Shown here: one piece after another, positions 33,847-42,644 of the stretch
Position numbering within the stretch: the stretch's first letter is position 1
How the letters are laid out: the number at the start of each line of letters is the position of its first letter
Translations under genes and position numbers: made by a program
DNA from: Bin5 sp965220715
GTDB taxonomy: Bacteria; Chloroflexota; Anaerolineae; Caldilineales; Caldilineaceae
Direction: 5' to 3'
DNA: 64,000 bases
Assembly: GCA_965220715.1 (NCBI GenBank)
Contig: OZ244843.1
Coordinates: forward strand, 1,736,001 to 1,800,000
The notes under the pieces: generated by a model
Databases searched by the model: none
Seen by the model: only the letters and a program-made list of their open reading frames with translations
Told to the model about the DNA's origin: nothing

Positions 33847-33852
33847 CGTGAT

Positions 33853-34140
33853 ATGGCGATCGGGCATCTGACCCTCGAACTCTATCTGCCCCTGACCAGT
33901 TCGTTGAAACAGAAGCGGAGCGTCGTCAAACCGCTTATCGCCCGCTTGCGCCGCGACTACAATGTATCGGTCTGTGAAGCCGATGGTCAGGATACACTGA
34001 GCCGGGCCGTCCTGGAGGTGGTCTGTGTCAGCCAGAACGGTGCGCTGGCCTACTGGCAGCTGGAAAAGATCGCCGTACGCGTCGAAAACTGGCGCATTGA
34101 CGCCGAAGTTGTTGATTACGTTATTGAAATGGTTGCCTGA
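33853..34140 (+). CDS. DUF503 (YlxP-like) family protein
   Basis: A 95-residue protein of the DUF503 family, with LTLELYLPLTSSLKQKRSVVKPLIARL at the N-terminus and Val/Ile-rich strands later. Family members such as YlxP are small proteins often found near rbfA and infB and suspected in ribosome maturation or translation. Here it is instead in an apparent operon with ygfZ and lipM, six bases after the lipM stop. The C-terminal gene lgt is convergent. Confidence 0.9.
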   Translation: MAIGHLTLELYLPLTSSLKQKRSVVKPLIARLRRDYNVSVCEADGQDTLSRAVLEVVCVSQNGALAYWQLEKIAVRVENWRIDAEVVDYVIEMVA

Positions 34141-34271
34141 TTAAGGAAGTTTGCGCGCAGACTTGCAACTCTGGGAACGACCTTCTGCGCCTGGCACCAG
34201 CGCAAACGGTCCCGCCCGTTCTGACGCGATGTGCGATTCTGTCTTGCTCTGCCTTCCAAAGTGAACGCAGT

Positions 34272-35231
34272 TCAAGCGGCCTGCGCAGCTTGGGGAACTC
34301 CTGGCGACGTGTTGTGTCTGCTCAGTGCGATCAGGGATTCTTCCTGGTTGTCTTGGGCCGACCAGCCGTAGTGGCGCACCGCGAGCAGTGCTATGCTGAC
34401 GACAACGCTGATGATTGCGATCCACTGGGCAGTCGCCAGTTCCCCCATGACCCACGCGTCCGGCCGGAAGTATTCGACCCAGAAGCGGCCCATCGGGTAG
34501 GCGACGAAATAGAGGAGTGCCCCGTCCCCTCGCCGCAGCTTGTCCCCGAACTGCCAATAGATCAGATAGAGCAGCCCAAACAATAGGATGTTCCAACCGG
34601 CTTCGTAGAAAAAAGTCGGGTGAAAACCGTGGCTGGCATACCAGTCCAGTGTGGCCTGGGGGATTTCGCTGACTCCGCAGGGCGGCGAATCAGCAGGGCG
34701 CTGGCAGGGATGCATGGGGTTGATGTGGAACGCCCACGCCAGATCAGTGGCTTGCCCATACAGTTCCTGATTGGCAAAATTTCCCATTCGACCTATCGCC
34801 TGGGCAACCAGCACGTTGGGGCCAATGTAGTCCAAATAGCTCAAGAAACTCAGCTTGTGGCGCCAGGTGTAAATGACAATGGCGACAATGCCCCCAATCA
34901 GTCCGCCGTAAATGCCCAAACCTGTGAATCCAAATCCTCCCTTCCCCCCGCCCCACAATCTGACGATTTCAAAGGGGTTCTCGCGATAGAAGGCCCAACC
35001 AGGCCCGTCGGCCGGTGTACTGAAAACGTGATAGAGGCGGGCGCCGATAATACCCAATAGCAGCGTCCACGCCAGAAGGTTCCAGATATGGTCAGGGTTT
35101 TCGCCGGCGCGGCGGGATAACCGCCCCGACAGCCAGGCGGCAACCACGGCGCCACCGACAATAAATACGCCATACCACCCCGGAGCAAAGTATCTGCCGA
35201 AGATTTCGAGTTCAAAAATGGTTGGGCCCAT
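34272..35231 (-). CDS. lgt: prolipoprotein diacylglyceryl transferase
   Basis: A 319-residue polytopic membrane enzyme that transfers a diacylglyceryl group to the lipobox cysteine. The Lgt signature is GRMGNFANQELYGQATDLAW; an essential Arg region (IGARLYHV) and a C-terminal GRFWVEYFRPDAW are also visible. Seven or so membrane helices are predicted by eye. A long hydrophilic C-terminal tail (NQEESLIALSRHNTSPGVP) exceeds the usual length by 30-40 residues. Its presence supports the lipoprotein predictions elsewhere in the window. It is the last gene of a long minus-strand run. Confidence 0.93.
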   Translation of the reverse strand: MGPTIFELEIFGRYFAPGWYGVFIVGGAVVAAWLSGRLSRRAGENPDHIWNLLAWTLLLGIIGARLYHVFSTPADGPGWAFYRENPFEIVRLWGGGKGGFGFTGLGIYGGLIGGIVAIVIYTWRHKLSFLSYLDYIGPNVLVAQAIGRMGNFANQELYGQATDLAWAFHINPMHPCQRPADSPPCGVSEIPQATLDWYASHGFHPTFFYEAGWNILLFGLLYLIYWQFGDKLRRGDGALLYFVAYPMGRFWVEYFRPDAWVMGELATAQWIAIISVVVSIALLAVRHYGWSAQDNQEESLIALSRHNTSPGVPQAAQAA

Positions 35232-35361
35232 AGTGTAATCGTTGCCTTGTCAGTGAAAGCGCGCAGTTACATTCATTCGACAGTATAGAAGATCCTCTCG
35301 CTTACACAAAAAATCTTCCAAGAGGGGCATCTTGATTCAATCTCACAACGCACCATGCCCT

Positions 35362-36297
35362 TTACGGTCCCGGCGCGCCACTTTCCAGCCATGTCTCCAG
35401 CGTGGCGCCCACCCGCTGGAAGCTCTCCACGCCCAGTTTATCAATCTTGTCCTCAATCGTATGCCAGTAAGGATAAGTAAAGTCGATTATGTCGATGGCG
35501 GTGAATCCGGCCTCGATAAAGGGCGTGTGGTCATCGATCAGATGTGTACCCGGCGCGAGGCGAAACCATTCACCGTACCCTAGCTCTGCGGCAATTGACC
35601 AGATGGCCTCAGTCAGACCTCGGTCGGAATTGGGTTCCCACAAAAGCTGTTGATCGGCGTCCCCGATCATGTCTACGATGACCGTGTATCGCGGCGACTG
35701 GCACTGGCCCAGTTCGTCAAGATTTTCGACGAAATAGCGGCTGCCCAGAATCCAGTCCCAGCCGGGAATGTCCCCGTTATCCTCAGCATCGAAAAATGCC
35801 AGGCAGATGGTGTGGTTGGTGCTTGCCACATCCAGTGTGCGGGCCATTTCCAGCAGCACTGCTACGCCGGACGCGCCGTCATTGGCGCCGGGTACCGGTT
35901 TTTCGTGGTTCTCGGGGTCCGGGTCGTTGTCTGCAATCATTCGCGTGTCGTAATGCGCGCCCAGAATGATCACCGGTCCCGATCCCTTGTAAGCAATGAT
36001 ATTGCGCCCTTCCAGCTCCTCCAGCGGCCGGAACGTCTGGATCAACACATCCCATCCGTTTTCTTTCAACTCCTTTACCACCCAATCGCCCATCTCGCGG
36101 TGGGCGGGAGTGCCGGTTATCCGGGGCCCGTAGGCCATCTGTTCCTCCACGTAGATCATCGCCTGATCAGCCGAAAAGGACACGGGTGGCGCCGGCAATT
36201 CGAGCAGTCCATAGCCCAGATAACCGAAGAATCCCGCAGATGCCGCCAGAGCCACGAGCAGCGTGATTTCAGTGCGAAAAGTCTTTGTCGTGTTCAT
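35362..36297 (-). CDS. M28 family zinc peptidase (glutaminyl-cyclase-like)
   Basis: A protein of about 311 residues with an N-terminal membrane anchor (ITLLVALAASAGFFGYLGYG) and an extracytoplasmic M28 domain. Metal ligands are visible in LGAHYDTR, GANDGASGVAVLLEM, FFDAEDNGDIPGWDW, VDMIGDADQQ and DDHTPFIEAGF. The overall pattern, with the GSRYFVENL segment, resembles glutaminyl-peptide cyclotransferases as well as aminopeptidases, so both activities are possible. ATG 36297 is proposed; ATG 36324 would add nine residues and cannot be ruled out. It sits between der and lgt on the same strand. Confidence 0.88.
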   Translation of the reverse strand: MNTTKTFRTEITLLVALAASAGFFGYLGYGLLELPAPPVSFSADQAMIYVEEQMAYGPRITGTPAHREMGDWVVKELKENGWDVLIQTFRPLEELEGRNIIAYKGSGPVIILGAHYDTRMIADNDPDPENHEKPVPGANDGASGVAVLLEMARTLDVASTNHTICLAFFDAEDNGDIPGWDWILGSRYFVENLDELGQCQSPRYTVIVDMIGDADQQLLWEPNSDRGLTEAIWSIAAELGYGEWFRLAPGTHLIDDHTPFIEAGFTAIDIIDFTYPYWHTIEDKIDKLGVESFQRVGATLETWLESGAPGP

Positions 36298-36373
36298 GAG
36301 GCGCTGCCAGTATGCTGGAAACATTGGAATTGTATGGAGTAAATTGTTGTGGCAACACTCTTTTCACTGTGTG

Positions 36374-36398
36374 AAACGGGTTGTTACCGTTTTTTTTT
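36374..36398 (+). terminator. plus-strand intrinsic-terminator-like hairpin without a plus-strand gene
   Basis: AAACGG (36374-36379) pairs with CCGTTT (36387-36392) across 7 bases and is followed by continuous T up to 36398. All neighbouring genes are on the minus strand, so its role is unclear. Confidence 0.35.
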
Positions 36399-36526
36399 AC
36401 AAGCAGTCGAGACGTCGGCGTTCCCCGGAGTGCGGCCTACGCGACAAGCCTGGCTGCAAAAAGGTTCCCCGTTCGTTGCCAATTGGCACAACCTGCCCAG
36501 GCCATTGGGCTATCGCAGGACAACGG

Positions 36527-37900
36527 TCAGGAGCGGGGACGCAGACGAATTCGGATGGGCGTGCCTACAAACGGGTAATGCCGCCGTAACTGATTTTCCA
36601 GGTAACGCAGGTAACTGAAATGGGCCAGTTCCGGGTCGTTGACAAACAGTATGAAAGTAGGCGGCTCGACGCTGGCCTGGGTTGCGTAATAGATTCGCAG
36701 AGGCCGTAGCTGTTTGGTGGCTGGAGGTGAACGGTGATAGGCATCCTGAATGACGCCATTCAACTCCGACGTGGGGATGCGATGCCGGCGTTCTGCCGCC
36801 ACCGCCAGCGCCGTCGGCAGCACCTTTTGCACACGCTGCTTCGTCAGGGCGCTGATAAAGAGCACCGGTACATAGTCAAGAAACTTCAGATCTGCGCGGA
36901 CTTCTCGCGTATACTCTACCATCGTCTGCGTATTCTTTTCGACGATGTCCCATTTGTTCACCAAAACGATAACGCTCTTGTGCGCCTCCAACACATGGCC
37001 GGCAATATGGGCATCTTGCGCAGTGACGCCCTCGACGCCGTCTATAAGAAGCAAGGCCACATCGGCCCGATCGATACTGCGCATGCTGCGAAGTACGCTG
37101 TATTTCTCGATACCCGGTTCCACCCGCCCCCGCCGTCGGATTCCCGCCGTGTCAATCAAAGTGATCTTCTGGCTGTGGTAGACCATCTCTGTGTCAATAG
37201 GGTCGCGCGTGGTGCCGGCGATTTCGCTGACGATGGCCCTATCGCGTCCAAGCAGTGTATTCAGCAGGCTGCTCTTTCCCACATTCGGTCTGCCCACGAG
37301 GGCGATGGCAACATCATCCTCATCCTTCTCATCCCTGACCGGGCTGTCGGATAGTTCGGCTACGATCAGGTCGAGCAAGTCACCAACGCCGATTCCATGG
37401 AAGGCGCTGACCGCCATTGGTTCACCAGCCCCCAGCGCCCAGAATTCCGCCGCGTTCTGTCGCCGTTGCTCGCTTTCGGCCTTGTTTACGGCAAGTAGGA
37501 TCGGCTTGGTCGTCTGTTGTAAAAATTCGGCCAGATCTTCGTCGGCTGCTGTCAGGCCATCCTTTCCGTCCACCACCAATACGATCACATCGGCCTCGTC
37601 CACCGCGATCCGGGCCTGGTTCGTGATCTCGGTCACGTAGCGGGCGGAGTCTCGCGCCAGTGGCGCCACGCCTGTCCGCGCAGCCCGATATTCGGCAGTC
37701 TTTTGCGCTTCCAGGCCGCCTGTGTCGATCACGACGAAGGAGACTCCCCTCCATTCCGCCTCCCCGTAGATTCGGTCGCGGGTCGTGCCGGGCAGATCCT
37801 CGACTATCGCTGTTCTGGCGCCGATGAGCCGGTTGAACAGGGTCGATTTGCCCACATTGGGGCGACCCACAAGCGCGATCACTGCTTTTCGTTGCGTCAT
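36527..37900 (-). CDS. der: ribosome biogenesis GTPase Der (EngA)
   Basis: A 457-residue double GTPase required for 50S subunit assembly. Two G-domains are seen: G1 motifs GRPNVGKSTLFNRL near residue 11 and GRPNVGKSSLLNTL near residue 207. G3 motifs are DTGGLE and DTAGIRRRG, and G4 motifs are NKAESE and NKWD. A C-terminal KH-like domain (IYYATQASVEPPTFILFVND) follows. The first G4 reads NKAE rather than NKxD, a frequent variant in Der. The start lies six bases after the cdaR stop codon on the same strand and no strong ribosome binding site is present, suggesting coupling within the cdaA-cdaR-der operon. Confidence 0.95.
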   Translation of the reverse strand: MTQRKAVIALVGRPNVGKSTLFNRLIGARTAIVEDLPGTTRDRIYGEAEWRGVSFVVIDTGGLEAQKTAEYRAARTGVAPLARDSARYVTEITNQARIAVDEADVIVLVVDGKDGLTAADEDLAEFLQQTTKPILLAVNKAESEQRRQNAAEFWALGAGEPMAVSAFHGIGVGDLLDLIVAELSDSPVRDEKDEDDVAIALVGRPNVGKSSLLNTLLGRDRAIVSEIAGTTRDPIDTEMVYHSQKITLIDTAGIRRRGRVEPGIEKYSVLRSMRSIDRADVALLLIDGVEGVTAQDAHIAGHVLEAHKSVIVLVNKWDIVEKNTQTMVEYTREVRADLKFLDYVPVLFISALTKQRVQKVLPTALAVAAERRHRIPTSELNGVIQDAYHRSPPATKQLRPLRIYYATQASVEPPTFILFVNDPELAHFSYLRYLENQLRRHYPFVGTPIRIRLRPRS

Positions 37901-37906
37901 TTCAAT

Positions 37907-39361
37907 TCAATTGGACGTCGTGGGCGTTTCCGTGGGCGCCGGTTCAGTTTTTTCAGGCGCCGGCACGGGCGAAGGTTCCACTGTCTCTGTTGTCGGCGGA
38001 GGCGCCGTCGCGGTGGTCTCCGCATCACCCGTCGCTGACGGTTCCGCCGTCTCAGGGATCGGAATAGCTGGGGTCTCGACTGGCACAGGCGTTGACGTGG
38101 CCGTCGGGGTGATCAAGGATTCAATCAACACTTCGATCGCTTCCGGGATTACCCCCTCTTCAACGATTCCTTCCGGCACCACGACCGCAGGTTGGACCAA
38201 ATGGCTGCCCGGCAACAATCCCGTCAGATCGAGAAGCACACGCACCTCTTCTGGTCCGAGCAGTTCCAACCGCGGCAGAGGACCGCTCACGATTACCTCG
38301 ACCTCTTCGAGCGAGACCGTGATACGCATGTCATCGCCCGCTCCCTGGACGACCGGCTTCCGTGTGACCGTCAAGCTGCTTTCCAGCGGGGCCACGCCAA
38401 CCGTCACAAAGACGCTGTGTTCGAGAGTGGAAACGTTCTCCGGCAGGATGAGGGGCAGACTTTCGCGCACGTCGTCAATGGCGCCCTCAATCAGGAGCGT
38501 GGTTGTCTCCACATATCCGGGAACTTCCTTCAATGCGCTGGGGCTGCCAATCAGAACAACCGTCTGCGGTTCAACGTTTACCCCCGTAAGACGGTAATTA
38601 GGCGAAGGCAAACCCTGTACATCGGCGCGCACGACCACCTCTTTGCGTCCTGGTGGCTGCACTACAGGCACAACGATCCGCGCCGTACCTGGATCAACGT
38701 CTACCTTTTCCACCTCCAGGTTTTGGGCGTTGCGGGCGCTGAGTGGCCGAACCTGTTCCACCTGGCTCTTGGCATTGCGCAAAAAGACCGTTGCCACCAC
38801 CGACCGCACTTGCGTCACCTGTGTTCGCGGTCCGGAAATCTCTACCTCCGCCGGCTCCGCCAGCGGCTCCTGCCAGTCGTATCCAACCGCCGGGCTGTCC
38901 ATCACCTCAACCTCTACCGGAACAATTCTGGATATCACCGGCTCCAACTGTACCCGCAGTTGCCGCGGTTCGTGCGCGATGATTTCGACGTCGGGGTTCA
39001 GTGCCGTGACCTTCACTTCCACCTCATGGCTTCCCTCTGGTAGACCGGCCAAGTCGATAACAGCGCTGAAATAGGCCGCCTGCTGCGAATCAAGCGAGCG
39101 CTGCGGTGCGCGTAGGGTCAGCATCGCCGTGCGATTGGTCAGGTCTTGCAGGCTTTGCAACCCATCTCCCATATTTCGTACCTCGATCAGAATCGGCTCC
39201 TCATACTCTTGCCGAATCATCGGGTTTTCCTGATCGATGGCGATAAACCAGACGACAAAAGCCAACAGCACCGACAAAAGCAGGGTCGTTGTCGGTTTCA
39301 TGGAACGACTGTATCGTCGGATATCATTAAACTTCAGCAAGAAATTCCCCTGTTTCTGCAT
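37907..39361 (-). CDS. cdaR: YbbR-domain protein, CdaA regulator (CdaR)
   Basis: A 484-residue protein with one N-terminal membrane helix (TTLLLSVLLAFVVWFIAI), several extracytoplasmic YbbR domains (recurrent V-x-V-x-G-P and ..LDLTGLLPGSH.. strands) and a Pro/Thr-rich tail of about 70 residues from roughly 415. CdaR proteins bind and modulate the membrane diadenylate cyclase CdaA. The start is ambiguous: ATG 39361 overlaps the end of cdaA by 35 bases, while ATG 39301 removes 20 residues; neither has a good ribosome binding site, as expected for coupled translation. The Pro/Thr tail may span the wall or be an adhesion stalk. Confidence 0.88.
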   Translation of the reverse strand: MQKQGNFLLKFNDIRRYSRSMKPTTTLLLSVLLAFVVWFIAIDQENPMIRQEYEEPILIEVRNMGDGLQSLQDLTNRTAMLTLRAPQRSLDSQQAAYFSAVIDLAGLPEGSHEVEVKVTALNPDVEIIAHEPRQLRVQLEPVISRIVPVEVEVMDSPAVGYDWQEPLAEPAEVEISGPRTQVTQVRSVVATVFLRNAKSQVEQVRPLSARNAQNLEVEKVDVDPGTARIVVPVVQPPGRKEVVVRADVQGLPSPNYRLTGVNVEPQTVVLIGSPSALKEVPGYVETTTLLIEGAIDDVRESLPLILPENVSTLEHSVFVTVGVAPLESSLTVTRKPVVQGAGDDMRITVSLEEVEVIVSGPLPRLELLGPEEVRVLLDLTGLLPGSHLVQPAVVVPEGIVEEGVIPEAIEVLIESLITPTATSTPVPVETPAIPIPETAEPSATGDAETTATAPPPTTETVEPSPVPAPEKTEPAPTETPTTSN

Positions 39362-40145
39362 TGCCCATTATCGGCCGTGGATCATAAAACTCTGTCAGCC
39401 TGCGTCGCAGCTCGTTCGCATCCAATCGCCGGGCCATGCGGCCGCCTCTTGCGATCGAGATCGCGCCCGTCTCTTCCGACACAACCACGCTCATGGCGTC
39501 CGTCAGTTCGGTGATTCCGATTGCGGCCCGGTGGCGTGTGCCCAACTGCCTGTCAGTAAGGTTGCGGTTTGTCAGGGGCAGAATGCAGGACGCTGCCGTA
39601 ACTCTGCCGCTCTGGACGATCACCGCCCCGTCGTGGAGCGGCGTGCCCGGAAAGAAAATGGTCAGCAGCAGCTCATCTGTGAGCTCCCCGTCGATCCCGA
39701 CCCCGCGGTCGATATACTCCATCAGCCCGCCGCTCCCTTCCAGCACCAGCAATGTCCCGTGGCGCCGCGCCGACAGTTGCTCGCAGGATCGGACGATCTC
39801 ATTGATCAGTGGTTCGGTCCCGCCATTGGTTCGGCGCAAGAAGAACGGCGTCCTCCGCCCCACCTGTTCAAGAACGCGGCGGATCTCCGGCTGGAAGATT
39901 ACCGGGATCGACACAAATATCACTAAGGAACTATTTCGTAACAGCCAGCTGAAGGCCGTCAACTCTACTGTTCGGACAAGGACAAAAACCAATATGCCGA
40001 TGATCAGGATTCCGAGTGCAAGCTGCGCGGCCTGGGTTCCACGCAGCAGGTGTAACAACGCGTAGAAGATCAGCACTAACAGGAAAAGATCAACGATATT
40101 CTGCCAGTCGGTAAGGCGACTGAAAATTGCCACAAAGTCAGTCAT
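39327..40145 (-). CDS. cdaA: diadenylate cyclase CdaA
   Basis: A 272-residue membrane enzyme that makes cyclic di-AMP from two ATP. Three N-terminal membrane helices (NIVDLFLLVLIFYALLHL, LALGILIIGILVFVL, and a third) precede a DAC domain with the catalytic GTPLHDGAVIV and the RHR of LGTRHRAAIGITE. AGAGGG precedes the ATG. It begins an apparent operon with cdaR and der, the order known from many bacteria for cdaA-cdaR followed by other essential genes. The second messenger usually controls potassium and osmolyte balance. Confidence 0.95.
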   Translation of the reverse strand: MTDFVAIFSRLTDWQNIVDLFLLVLIFYALLHLLRGTQAAQLALGILIIGILVFVLVRTVELTAFSWLLRNSSLVIFVSIPVIFQPEIRRVLEQVGRRTPFFLRRTNGGTEPLINEIVRSCEQLSARRHGTLLVLEGSGGLMEYIDRGVGIDGELTDELLLTIFFPGTPLHDGAVIVQSGRVTAASCILPLTNRNLTDRQLGTRHRAAIGITELTDAMSVVVSEETGAISIARGGRMARRLDANELRRRLTEFYDPRPIMGNAETGEFLAEV

Positions 40146-40351
40146 GTCACCCTCTTTACACCCGTCTTATACTCATAAGGCCCGTCTCCCCTGCCCTATG
40201 GCTCTCCTACCGCTCCAGTTGGACTTGCCACCAAACGAGAATCCCTTTCAACGCAAGGAGCTTTTGCGAACTCAGAGACGCTCTACGGGTATTGAAAACC
40301 CCCATGCTTTCTTCCCTGCTCTCTCGAATTTCGAAAGCCTGTGGCTCCCGC

Positions 40352-41287
40352 TCATGAAGGCAACTCCACGCCCCCCAGCAAATGGGCAAGAATCGCCTTT
40401 TGTGCGTGCAACCGGTTGTGGGCTTGCGGAAAGAGGACACTACGGTCACCGTCTGCCACTGCATCGGTTATCTCTTCGCCGCGATGGGCTGGCAGACAGT
40501 GCATAACGAGCACGTCTTCTTTTTGCGCCCGTTGCACCAACTCTGCGTTTACCTGGTAGGCCGGCAAGACGGCCATCCTTTCTTCCCGCTCATCTTCATC
40601 CCCCATACTGATCCAGACATCCGTATACAGGACATCTGCTCCCCGCACGCCATCCAGGTCGTCTGTGACTTCGACCTCCACTTCCGCCGCCGTCAACACG
40701 TCCGCAGAGGGAACGTAACCACGCGGCGCGACCACGCGCACGTTCAGCCCGACCTTGCCCGCGGCCATCAGCAGGCTGGTCGCAACATTATTGGCGCCGT
40801 CGCCCACGTACACGAGTGTCTTCTCCTCCACCGAGCCGAGTTGCTCCCAGATGGTGAACAGATCGGCCAAAGCTTGGCAGGGATGGCTGAAATCACTCAA
40901 ACCGTTGATTATTGGTACGCTGCCCCATTCCACCATCTCTTCGATGTAGCGGTGTTGAAAGACGCGTGCCATTACGCCATCCACGTAGCCGCTCAACACT
41001 CGAATCACATCCGCCGGGCTCTCACGGGTGCCCAGGCCGATTTCTGCCGGGCTGAGATAGAACGCATAGCCTCCCAGATGCTGCATGCCCATTTCAAAGC
41101 TGACACGGGTGCGCAACGATGGCTTCTCAAACAGCATCGCCAGGGATTTCCCCACCAGGATCGGTTCATTGCGGCCGCAATGCGTCCACTCCATTTTCAA
41201 CTGCCTGGCCAGTTTCAGAAGACCCCAAAACTGCTCACTGGTCAGAACATCTATGCCGGTAAAGTGGTTGAGGGGCGTAACGCTCAC
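40352..41287 (-). CDS. argF: ornithine carbamoyltransferase
   Basis: A 311-residue enzyme converting ornithine and carbamoyl phosphate to citrulline in arginine synthesis. The carbamoyl-phosphate site is EKPSLRTRVSFEMG (S-x-R-T-R), the signature FSHPCQALADLFTI and the ornithine site LVMHCLPAHRGEEIT are intact. GTG 41287 is favoured as start because GAGGAG sits six bases upstream, making the N-terminus MSVTPLNHFTGIDVL, which matches the family; the frame opens 15 codons earlier. No other arg gene is nearby. It lies upstream of cdaA on the same strand with about 200 bases between, so a separate promoter is likely for cdaA. Confidence 0.94.
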   Translation of the reverse strand: MSVTPLNHFTGIDVLTSEQFWGLLKLARQLKMEWTHCGRNEPILVGKSLAMLFEKPSLRTRVSFEMGMQHLGGYAFYLSPAEIGLGTRESPADVIRVLSGYVDGVMARVFQHRYIEEMVEWGSVPIINGLSDFSHPCQALADLFTIWEQLGSVEEKTLVYVGDGANNVATSLLMAAGKVGLNVRVVAPRGYVPSADVLTAAEVEVEVTDDLDGVRGADVLYTDVWISMGDEDEREERMAVLPAYQVNAELVQRAQKEDVLVMHCLPAHRGEEITDAVADGDRSVLFPQAHNRLHAQKAILAHLLGGVELPS

Positions 41288-41430
41288 AATCTTCTCCTCA
41301 ATTCTGGGTATGGACGCCAGTCGCCTCCGCAAAGGTAGCTGTCTCCGAGAATTAAGACGACCAATTCACTCGAGAAGTTCCGATTCTGGCCATCTTTGCC
41401 TGCGCGTACTCGCGCCAATGCCTGCCGCGG

Positions 41431-42384
41431 TCAAAAAGTAGTCTGTGCCATCGCCGCGGCGCTGACCAGCAGGGCCGCCGTCCACGAGACCTGAACGTTT
41501 ACTAGAGACTGGCCGCGATACGTAGCCATCCACGTAGCCAGCCACAGGATGCCCAGCACTGCCAGCGGCAGCGGAGCGTGGCCCAGGATCAGCAGCATGG
41601 CGATTCCGGCCTGAGCCAATGCCATGCCTGCCAGCCCACTACGTGCGCCAGGATTGTCCAGACTGCGGTTGGCGCCCCACACATGCACCGTCCACAGCAA
41701 AATCAGCGCCCAGTGGTAGCCGCTCCAAAGATCGGGACCGAAGAGCATCATGCCTAAAGCCCAAGGCGCCGCGACGACGACAAGGCTGTGCAGCACGGAA
41801 GCGGAAATCAAGGCCACATGACGCTGAAGCCAGCCGATCACAGCAATGCCCAGCACCATGAGCGTGGCCCACACAGCCGGCATGCCGATGGCAAAAGCGG
41901 CCACAAAGGTCGCCAGAACGCCCGGCAGCCATGCCCGCGCCAAGATCGAGAGAACGCCGGGACCGTGCATTCCGAAAAGGCGCGCAGCGGGCGACCCCAT
42001 GGTCAGATACGGCAGCCACGGACGCCTGTGCAGCATACTATATTGTATACGGGGCAGAGCCTCAGGGGTTACCAGCCCGCCCCACATGTTCCCCCATAAG
42101 GGATCGACCAGCAGGAAGAGAAGCACAAGCATCGGTGGGGAGACTGTACGGCTTACATCGCCGATTCCAGCGGCCAAAACCGCCGCCGCCAGCGACCAAG
42201 CCGCAGAGATGCGCCACGGGGAAAGCTCCAGCCAGAAACGGGCATCCAGCAACGCGCTGCTGGACGTAGCCGGAAAGGCCACCGGAACTGGCTCTTGTTC
42301 GGCGTTCGCGCCAGGCACATCATTTTGTGTGCGCCTACGCCTCATCTCTGCTGCAGCCGCGCCGAACTTCTCTGATGCCGTCAA
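41431..42384 (-). CDS. polytopic membrane protein of unknown function
   Basis: A 317-residue protein that I do not assign to a family. After a hydrophilic N-terminus of about 50 residues, seven to eight hydrophobic segments are visible (AAWSLAAAVLAAGIGDV, MLVLLFLLVDPLWGN, LATFVAAFAIGMPAVWATLMV, LVVVAAPWALGMMLFG, WALILLWTVHVW, LAQAGIAMLLILG, LAVLGILWLATWMA, WTAALLVSAAAMA). The general layout of alternating helices and short polar loops is reminiscent of UbiA-like or other small-molecule-processing membrane proteins, but no D-rich motif is seen. It is located between argF and the diacylglycerol kinase, same strand. Confidence 0.7.
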   Translation of the reverse strand: MTASEKFGAAAAEMRRRRTQNDVPGANAEQEPVPVAFPATSSSALLDARFWLELSPWRISAAWSLAAAVLAAGIGDVSRTVSPPMLVLLFLLVDPLWGNMWGGLVTPEALPRIQYSMLHRRPWLPYLTMGSPAARLFGMHGPGVLSILARAWLPGVLATFVAAFAIGMPAVWATLMVLGIAVIGWLQRHVALISASVLHSLVVVAAPWALGMMLFGPDLWSGYHWALILLWTVHVWGANRSLDNPGARSGLAGMALAQAGIAMLLILGHAPLPLAVLGILWLATWMATYRGQSLVNVQVSWTAALLVSAAAMAQTTF

Positions 42385-42644
42385 AGTCTACCTGTACTCC
42401 TTCGTGCTACCGGCAAGACCGATTAGCCCTCGGATCACTTAAGCCGATCGAAAATCGGTGTGCGAGCCCAAGGCGATGGGGTAATCTGCTAATCCGCCAC
42501 GGAAATTATACCAGAAGGAGTGTCCACGGGGAATATCTACAGAGTGCATCCAGGGTTTTTCGAGAACTGTCTGTCCTGTGGGGATTCCAGTCTGGTCAAA
42601 AGATCAACCCAACTCGACGGACAATATTTTGGGATAGGCCCATA

